DNA from: Beroe ovata
Taxonomy: Eukaryota > Ctenophora > Nuda > Beroida > Beroidae
Direction of reading: 5' to 3'
NCBI GenBank assembly: GCA_946803715.1
Contig: CAMPET010000011.1
Coordinates: 64,662 to 92,339 of the forward strand
DNA: 27,678 nt
The first letter of the stretch is position 1, and the number at the start of each line of letters is the position of its first letter. The notes under the pieces were generated by a model. The model made no database searches. It saw only the letters and a list, made by a program, of their open reading frames with translations, and had not been told where the DNA came from. The translations under genes and the position numbers were made by a program. Of this stretch, positions 11,239-21,400 are shown one piece after another.

Positions 11239-12477
11239 TTACCACCTGCCACGATTATTGTACCCTCCTCTGTTGTTGTATCCACCTCTATAACCACCTG
11301 AAATGAGACAATTTGTAACAGTGTGACAGGAGAGCACGGACAACTTGGCATCTGCCATTTCCTGAATAGAAGTATCTACTATTGTACAGAACTATCTTCA
11401 ACATAGTGCTAAGTCAGGGGGTTCTTTCCGAAACTGACTTAAGTCTACGTTCTTAAGTCGAGAATTTAGTGCTAACTTGCAATTGAATTTTGACCTAAGT
11501 CAGTTTTGCGACCAAGGAAAGGACCAACAGAAAGGACCAACAGAAAATCATTGTTTACAGTTGACTGAGGTGTTTTGTACCCCTGGAGCAACAAGAATGA
11601 ACCGTGCTTTCTATTGAATGCTTATCAAACCGCCCTATTATTAAGGGTATGACACAGCTCACATGGTCACAGTGCCACTCACCAGAATAGCCACCTCCGC
11701 CGTATCCACCTCCTCCATAGCCACCTGAAATACATCATTTTCAATCCATGTTCTACCCATCAACTGATTCCATTCCTCTATCATACGGATCACAGAAATA
11801 TAGATCTGTGGACTTTACATGAAATCTCCCAATCTAAGTAGACTATCTGAGTATAAGCGGTCTCCAAGTTCCAGTCTAAGGGTTCACGCCCCGGCCTACA
11901 TCCATTATAATATTCACCTCTGTAGCCGCCACCGCCGCCACCATGGTAACCACCGCCTCTGTTCCCGCCATAGCCTCCTCGACCCCCATACGGACTGTAT
12001 CTGGGGATAGAGCGGTTAGAGGGAATCAGTTTCAATACAGCCCATTGTTTTCTACTATGGAACAGCTATGCAAAGTAATGAGATATGTGTGATTGAACAC
12101 TCGACTTCTGTGATAACAGGGTGGTCTGAACGGAACCCCACGGTTTCGATTCTTTGTTTAATATGCGAGAGTTTCAGGAAAAGCGGAAAAATGGAAATGT
12201 TAGAAAATGAAGTGACAGTTTCAAGAAATTAGATACAGGACACTGAAGATGAGAAATGGCGTTAGAATGCCAACCTGTTATCTCTGTTGTTGTTGTACAT
12301 CTTGTTGTTATAATTGTTGTAGTTGTTATGGTGATGGTAACCTCCTCTGTTGCCATGGTGATGATTGTTGTACGGACGGGATCTCCTGCGGTTGTTCTTC
12401 AACCAATCCTGTCCCTCGGAGTTGTACGCTCTGACTCGGGTCCAGATTTCATCTTCTGTTCCATCTAGGAATTCAAC
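11239..12477 (-). CDS. HNRNPU: hnRNP U-like: C-terminal RGG/GGY tail exons
   Basis: Four exons code the last part of the kinase-like fold (VEFLDGTEDEIW...) and then an Arg/Gly/Tyr/Asn/His-rich tail: HHHGNRGGYHHH, GGRGGYGGNRGGGYHGG, GYGGGGYGGGGYSG and GYRGGYNNRGGYNNRGRW before TAA at 11241-11239. RGG boxes of this family bind RNA and favour condensate formation. The three short exons (83, 42 and 59 nt) carry repeated glycine modules. The 42-nt exon (11683-11724) is phase 1 on both sides, so skipping it would keep the frame. Confidence 0.85.
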
Positions 12478-15400
12478 CTGCGATAGAAATACTAAAGTCG
12501 TTGTCGGGTTATATCAGTCATCCATTTTGTTGACACTTGACATTGAGTGATACCTCAAATTTATCGAGAATTGAAAATATCGATGAAAAGCATCAGATGA
12601 CAAACACACGAAAATAGCTAAAAGTTGGCTATTGTTCATTTTCTTACCGATGTCACTTGATCAGGAAGAACAGGAATCGTCAGGTAAGCCTTCATTTCAT
12701 TCTGCAAATCTTTGGGCAAATCCTCGTGTCTCTCAGCTTCGGGGATACCCTCGGCTCGCTCTTTGAGAACACTTTCCGATGGAATAATCGCCACTGCACG
12801 CCGGTTGTAGCCACCTATAATCATTTATTACTATCGTGGGATGATAAATCGGCGAATCTCCCTATTTAACGAAGTTAGGTACGACTCTCGCCACGATCTT
12901 TTACCATGTCAATGACAGATGAAAACTAGCCCTCTCACCGGTAAAGTAGCTGAGTTTCCGTCTCTGAGCAGCGCTCTGACAGTTATGCTGATCAATGATG
13001 TAATTTCGTGCCCTCCGGCCCGCCAAATCAAACACAATTCTCAACAGGTTCTCTGCGTGATTTATCATGCCGAAACCCATTCGTCCGTTCTTCGTTTTCT
13101 TGCGGGCTTCCACCGCGTCACTCATTCGTTTCAAGATGTACGATGTCCCGAGGAGATAATAACTGGGAATTGTTGAGGGTTGAAGGACATAAGTAACGGG
13201 TCGAAAACTGATTCCGTAGAGAAATTTGAATTATTTTCGTGCGCAGTTGTCGGCAGGCAACCATACACGGGAAGAAGCGAACGTGAGTCTGACTCACTTT
13301 TTGTCCGGGTTTTCCTCTACAATTTTCTTCACGTGAAAGGTTTTCCCAGCGCTGGAGAAACCAATCATCATGACAACCTCACACTCTTCTCGGCTTGCTG
13401 GCGGTGTGTATCCCTTCACCTTGTCTTCATACTCCTGAGAGGAGGAGGGGTGGAGTGTGAATTCAGGGAAATTCAACGAAATTCGGGGATGGAGGATGTC
13501 AAAAAAAGGGCCAAATAACGGTTTATTTGTACGTTCACAAATTTTATTGCTAACTGTACAACATACAAAATAAGTATACTGAATACTGTACAGATGCATA
13601 GTGTATACCACACACTGTACAGTGTATAGATGTACAATAAGACATTGTTAAGATGATCGCTCATTCATTGATATGGTCTGGGAGTTCAGTACAGGTACCT
13701 GGATGTAAGTGAAGGACTCAGGAGTGAAGATGTCTTCTCCCGATGTCGTAATGAGGGAGAATGGCATGTTCCTGATACCTGAAGAATGAATAATGAATAA
13801 TGAGCATGGGTAGCGGAGAGCGTTTGTCTACATACAGATGAACAACAGTTTGGTAGTGATTTCTGAGTTTCCGACCCACAGAGTATTCAACAGAAATTTG
13901 CTAACATGATTGCCAGCAATACGCCTAATCATCAGAGGCATTGGCATGATTTTAGTAAGATGAGGCTTAATTAGGATAATTAGACCTAATTAGGATAATT
14001 GGACACCACCCATACTATATCGTGTACTGACCAACTGTAGGGAAAAGCACCGTATCATGTAGCGACTCTTGTAGCGGAATTGCATCGCCCACGAGTTCAC
14101 CGTTCACGTAAAAACTGGGGGAATGGGCGGGGAGGTGAAATTAGTGCTGCTAGGGAACAGGTGGAAAAGTCACAAATGTTTTTAATCACGTGACAGCATT
14201 TCTCGGTTTTCATTGGGAAGTCATTGATCAATCGCTGTTATGTGTGAGCCCTGCTCTTCTTTATGTATTGCATAACGGCGATTTACCTGATGGCTTTCTC
14301 GTCGAAATCAATGGCAACTGTAACAGTGTCTTTCTCCTTTAATTTGGATTCGAAGTATTCCTCAGCCTTCCCGTCAACATACTTCTTACCTGATCGAAAA
14401 TCAGAGGTATAAATTCGTTATTAACGTGGATCTTTTGGATCACGGCGTGCATATGGCGGTGCGCATATAACAGTGTATCGCGCGTTCCGTCTACGAAATA
14501 TTAATTTGGCGACGGGCTAATTACTTCTATTTTTAGATATGCCCGCCGCCAACCCAGTGATAGCGCGTGTACAACCAAACAAATATGTGACTGTGTGTCC
14601 TGTGTGTATCTGTTATGAAATATTGATACGCGTGTGTAACAACATACGTACATTGNAAGTTTTTCTCTGATAGTTGCTCCAAAACAGACTTTACCCGTTC
14701 TTATCCCATGTGTCACACGACCTGAGATTGATAGGGTGTGTCTTAGGTCGGCTGCATGCTTTTTCTTTCTACCCTTCCTCCTTGAGACCCTTCCTCCTTG
14801 ATTCGAATTTAACGAATTCAGAGTCACTGTCCGATTGAATGGAGCTCACCGAATCACAAGAGTCAAAGACCGTGAATGTGCACAGGAATGAAGATCCCCG
14901 GTCAAACACAAATTCGTATCACTCACCGCATGTCCACAGCTGATTGAATCCCGACTCTACCCTATTCGATCCCGTCATGCCATTATCCTCTATTTTGAGG
15001 AACACATCAGAGTTGTAGAAGTCTAGCGCTACCTTCCCCTCGGTCAGTTCGGGGCCCTTGTCCTCCGGTGGCGGCGGCTTCCTGGGGTAGCCACTTGTTA
15101 TACAAAGTGTGGGATGGCGAATAAGGTGGGATGTTCTTGGCAAAATATGGTGGACACCCTTTCCAGTAATGTGAAATTCATACCAAACAGCTGAAAATAT
15201 AAACGCACGTTTCTCTGTAAGGTGTTTTGTGAGATACTACGTTGTAGGTAGTTTTGTGACTGTCTGAACCCTTGGGTGCTTCTGTTGTGTTGGCAGGCTT
15301 CTCTGAAAGTGAGGAGGTGTCAACATTTCCTATAGTCAACAGCAAGCTGGTGATGACGTTTTTCTACTGTGGACAATTTAAGCGGGTTTTCGCTTGGCGG

Positions 15401-18400
15401 AAAACAAGCGCGCGCAGCTATATAGCTTAGTTAAAGCGCGCAAACCAATTGCTTACAACTTGTGGTTACCGTGAATTTAGCGGGTAAAAGCACAAAATTT
15501 AAGCAATTAGATGGCGCGCATCGCAAACCTTTGTCTGCATTGGGACGGTTCACACATAACGTTGTTGGCCTAAATAAATCACGCTTGATCATTATCAGGA
15601 TTGATCACGCTTCATGTTGTTGGAGCTTACTGGAAAATGAAAACGGAAAATTGAAAAATCGGCCCAATATTGATTCCTAGCATGTGAACAATCCCTTTGA
15701 TGTTGAAATACCATTAAATAACGAGAAAGTGATAAAACCGCGGAGATTCAAAAAGATAAAACTGTGATAACATCATACCATTGAAGATATTCATGTACGG
15801 AAGTATCACATTCTATCATTACACAGAAATCCAGCAAAAATGAAATGTATTCTGCTGAATTATTTGGAAAATATTCCTTGAACTTCGTCCTTGAATTAAT
15901 GGTCATGAATTGAGTTCAAATTACGGACATCTTTCCATTTTAAGTAAGTTATTTAAAAATCCACATTCTATACCATGAGATAGAGCGATTAGAAATCGGC
16001 GATTTTCTTTCGCTCATCTTACGGAATTGAACGTGCGTTCCACAATTTGACCTTACTTCATTCAATGTCCCATCTTAAAAATCAGGGACATTGAAATCGT
16101 TAAAACGTAAAAATAAGTTAAGTTTCAAATAACAGTGTCAACAGTTCACAACATTTGAAGTGTCTAGACTGAAGTAATCAGTGTTAACAGTTTTCTGAAC
16201 CCAAGTCCCAAGTTCAGCTTTCGCAAAGGCGTTGCTGACACTGTGCTTGACACCCCGATAACGGTCAGCAAGACCCTTGCTATCGAAATATTTTTCACAA
16301 CACTTCACGCCCGTCTTGGAGCAAATCGTCTTGTAACGTTCGAAAAATGCCCGTTTCGAGATGGTACTGATCCTCATAGATGCCTCAATTTTCCTGGCAC
16401 CTTCCAGCCTCATCTCGTAGTATTTAACATCACAATCGAATGTTGCCCTCCCCGGGAATGATAGCTTATACTCACCCACACTCAACCCGGTTGAACATTT
16501 GATGACCTCCCAATCACGGCCCACGGTAAACCACCCAGAAAACATGTGGTTCGACTGCTCGTAGGGCCCTCTCTTACGGGTCCAAAGCTTGGCCCTCTCA
16601 AAAACAGGTTTGTTGATTTTGTAGGGGAATGGAACCTTGTAAATGCCTTGCTCCACTCTCCCATAAAACGATCGTGTAAGCGATTCATTGGAGAACGACT
16701 GATATTTTTCGCCCATGATGTATTTTTCAATGTAAACTGGTCTGAGAAACTGTTCCAATAGCGCACCGTTGAGACCTGCTACGTTAACCATTGTAAACTT
16801 ATCGGACAATGATGCTATCATAGGCTTATCAAATTCATTCTCAGCAATATTCGACTCGGTATAGTACTTGGACTTGATGCAAAACTGAAGAGCACCCGGC
16901 GCGGATGTTGAGACACAGGTTTTCCGAGCGCTCTCACTACAAACCATGGCATCCCCTAGTGGCATGGCATTACAAGCCATCACAACTTTATATTTCTGCT
17001 TCAACCGATACTTGTGCTCACCATCCTGCGATATTTTTTCGAGGTGACTCTCCTCACCTGCTATCGCTTTCTCCAGCTGCTCAAAGAGGAAGAGCCTGAA
17101 TGCACGGATTGCAAGGATTTCTGCATGGCAATCATGGACCGTCGAACCATTCTCCTTAAGATTTCTCGGTTCAATGGAAGCTGCCCCAACAGCAGCAGTT
17201 ATGCAGTTGAAGTGTTTTAGCTCATCACCAATGCCCTGCTGTAGAAGAATTCCAGCAAATCGGGATGAATTAAACATATCAACTCCAATCCCAGCACTAT
17301 GCTCTTGAATCGTTTTAAACACTAGCTCCAAAACCTGCACTTGAATAGAATCAGCTATAGCAGGTGTCTCCTCCCCTTCTACTATTTCTTCTTCATTCTC
17401 TTCAGTCTTCATCAGGGCTTTCGGGAGCCGATACTCAAATGCTTTCAGGGCTGTCCTAACAACCAAAATTTCTGCTTTCAGCTTAGATGTAGCTACCTCT
17501 TCGAACTCTCGATCCCCAATAGTCAGCTTACAATAGAACAATAAGTGAGGAGGCTTACTGGGCTCAACAATAACCGGTTCCTCCAACTTTATTTCCGCCT
17601 TGTCACCATATAACTCTCTGAGTTGTTTCAGTGATTCCCCCGGTTTTTCGTCAAAATCAGCTTTCCTAAACTCTCGTAATTCTAGAACTTTTGTAGAATC
17701 AATGCTCGACAAGTGATCAGTAACCTCTGCATATCCGAATGGCTTGAGACCCTGCAAAGCAAAGTAGGCTGCCTCGTGTCTAGCTACTTTCTCTGTGGGG
17801 CCGGCACCAATGAACACTCTCCATCCATCTTTAGAACAGGTTATTGAGACAATGTACCTGTTCTGTATACCAGTATGCATGTTCTTACCAATCAGCCTGA
17901 ACGTACATCCAGGCGAGGCAAGTTGGATTGCTTGAGCAGGGTGGTTGTTCGCTATATTTAGTATACTTTTGGGTTTCTTAGCACTTCCCAAGGCACCACC
18001 TCGACCACCCCTACTACTCAATGCACCACGACTTCCCCCACTTACATTAAATCTGCCTCTAGAGGTGGCAGGCGAGGCCCCTCTAGTTGCTCTAGAGCTG
18101 TCCCTCCCACCCCTATATCCACGAGAAACACTAGAAAAGTTGGCAGGTGGGGTGGATGAGTGGTTTATCATGACTGATCTGGGTACTGCTTCCTCAGCAG
18201 AGTCTAAATCCTCCTGGAGGACCATGGAGGAAGAAACTCTCCTTTTCTTGTTATAATTGAACCCTGTTTTAACAGGGTTAACAGTTTCGTACGATGTTGC
18301 GTAAGTGGGGTTGGTCATATGAGGGTCATACGAGGGTACTCCATTATTATCATCATCAGCATATGGGTCTGGATATAGATACTCAGCAGCTGATGCTGGT

Positions 18401-21400
18401 GTGTAGTAACCCTCAGGGTTCTCCCAACCCGACATATGTTCCTTAAAAACAGTTTGGGTTAGTTTGCTGAGAAAATCGAGAAGGGTTCAATGCTTCAGGT
18501 TTTCTCAGCAATGATTTGTGGGTAAATATTGATCAACACTATGATGAAATGGCATTCGTTTTCAACTCAAGTGATATCATTTTGATGGGGGAGGTACAAC
18601 TTGCATTAATGCAATGTACATCAGTGTCATAACTGATATTGACATTGTCAATTTCAGTCATGGGATTGTTCTTCAAATACTCATACTATAATGCTGGACT
18701 GCCGTTCCATTCGCCCCAATTTGACTAGTCCACTGTTAAGGATGATGAACAGTGAAAGAGTCATGACAGTACGACGTTCAAAATACCTGAAGCACAAATC
18801 CCAAATGGGGACGACGCTTTTATACTTCATTCTAAGAAATCAAATTGATGAATGATTTTTCCCTTGTGATCCAATCCACATGACGTGGTGAGTGGTGACT
18901 GTTGAGTGTTGATCAGTTTAGAATGACCTAAGGTTCGGGCATTTCAAGAGTGAATAAAAATGGAAATGAATCAAATAAAACTGTAACTGTAAATTCAGGC
19001 AAACCTACACAAATTGGCAAATAAAAGAAATAAGGTCGTGTAATAAGTAAACTTCAAGATTGCAGATAGCGATGAAGTCAAAAGATGCAGCATTGCTAGC
19101 ACAAAATGATTGGTATGCAATAAAGTTAATCAATGGTAAAATCATCTGCATTGCAAATTTTCGAAGGCCAAGACCCAAGCTTAGCATCCTGAAATGCTCC
19201 TTTCACCAGTAATTTTAGAGATTTATAAGCAACTGCTTTGGCTTTGCAAGCATTGTAAGACAAATCAGATGTTCCACTGTCAGACGGAGAGAGATTCAGA
19301 AATTGCTGTATCAAGTTCTTCTTACACAACACACTTGGTTGTAAAGAATTTGCAGCTTCTTGAGCAAGTCTTCGCTTTGAAAATTCTGCCTCATCCTCAA
19401 TTTGATGCCTTAACTGAATCTGTGGTGACTCATGCAAAGCTGAGCCTTCAGGTATTTTAATAATTTCCCAATTGGGGAATGATTGGCTCCTCCAGCCAGC
19501 ATAACCCCCATACTTTTTATCGTGAGGAATCTTGGTGGTGAAGTCAGTTTCAAAACGGGGCTTTTTTATTTTCGTCACTCCCAGGGTTTTCAATGGTCTT
19601 TCTAGTCGGCCATAAAATGATCGTTTCAGTGAAGGAATGTGAATCAGGGGTGACCTGTGGAAAACATACTTTTCAATAAAGACAGGTTCCATGATTTGAG
19701 AAAGGAGAGAACCCTGAATCCCAACAATGTTCATGAGTGCAAGTTTATCTGAAGGGCAAGCAAATTCAGACTTCTCAGGAGAGCCTGTAGAGGAGAAATA
19801 TGTATCAGTCTCGTATCTCACTCCATTTGGTCGACCTGTTCTCATCACAGTGTAGTGGGACTGCAAAGCGCCAGGGGAGTCTTGTGATGCGTTGACAAAG
19901 TATTTGGCATTGCACTTCTTGGGAATAGAATGGAAAACTAGTGCATCACCTGCAGGAGGATTGTTCTTTATCATGATTACTTGATGACCGTGATGCAGCT
20001 TGTACATTCCATCAGAACTCGATTCCACAAATTTGCTTTGCTTTTCACTCTGTACTTTATCAATTTCAGTCATGAGAAATGATCTGAATGCCCTTATTGC
20101 AAGTATTTCTGCATTACAATCATGAACAAGAGTGCCTGTTGAGCCTACTTTGTTAACTGTACCGGCACCACAAGCAACACATATCAACCTTGATGGATCA
20201 ACAAAAGTATTTCTATCTATATGGACGTAGATTGCAGCAACATTTCTGTATCTTAGATACTGCTTTGGAACGGACATGGTTACTTCTCGTAGCTTATCAT
20301 AAACCATTTCCATAAGATGATCTTCAAATGACTGCTTTTTCTCGTTCGGAACCAATATACTCACATCCCTTGACTTTATGGATTTGATACACGTTGCTGC
20401 AACAGCAGCTCTTGCTTTTTTCTTGTTTGGCCCAGTTTCCTCAAACGTAAACCCAGACACACTGAGACTGCATTTCCACTTGGGTATACTACCTAAATCA
20501 GACACAAGAGTGGGTTCTCCAAACCGTGCTGCAGGTCCAAACATTTCAATGACACGTCCAACTGTGTCATTCACACAATGCAAAGCATTTGTAATACTTG
20601 GTTTGGTGCTATAGGACAGCATTTCGTCACAGCCAGGAACTTCGAAATGCTTCAGAGCTGCAGTGGCGGCATTGTTTCTTGCTATCCTCTCTTGACATCC
20701 ACGACCAGAGAATTCAATAGTATGCTTGGCACACTTCTTAGAATTCTCCAATTGAGCGAGATACGTTGTTGCAAAACTTTCTACTGATTTGGATGAGAAA
20801 ATAACTGTAAGCTTGACAGAATGTTCTATACAACCTTTCACAACTGATGATGTGACTTCGTAACTATGTTGAGGAAAGTAGTCTTTGAGTACTTTGACTG
20901 GCAGTCTTCCTGCAGCTGATTTAACAGGCGCTGGTTTGGGGGCAAGGGGTAATGAATCATAAGGCCCTGACAGTTTATCAAGGCACTTTTTGCCAGGACT
21001 GCATGGAAACAACTGGCTGTCTGAGGAGCTAGGATTTGAAAGGGTTGGAAGAATGGGAGAACTCGATGAAGAATCTACATCAAGCAAGGTAACAGTGGAC
21101 ATTGCTGAACATCTATAAGATGGTTTGCAAATTATTATTTCAACATCTGGAAAGAACTTCAGGAAGTTCAATACGTAAATAAGAAATTATGATACAGTAT
21201 GATACAATATGATATAAAAAAGTAACGATTTGCCAATTCTAGCAGTCAAATAAGCTCAGAAAAATTGGATTCATCAAAAGGAGACTCGGCTGGTTGGGCT
21301 GAGGGCGCCGAATTCCTCATCTTGAAACCTGCCCACTCATCTTTAACTCTTGAACATAGATTCCGAGTTTGTATTGGATTACCTACTTACTATTTACTTA

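Noticed and set aside
12256-12468. Plus-strand Val/Cys-rich frames
   Set aside because: Antisense to the Asn/His/Gly-rich RGG exon of the hnRNP U-like gene.
17945-18256. 103-codon plus-strand frame rich in Pro and Leu
   Set aside because: Shadow of the RGG/Ser-rich N-terminal coding region of ADAR-like A on the other strand.
21103-21171. N-terminal extension of ADAR-like B upstream of 21102
   Set aside because: The extension begins with TTG, not ATG, and a gttcag acceptor lies just before the ATG at 21102.
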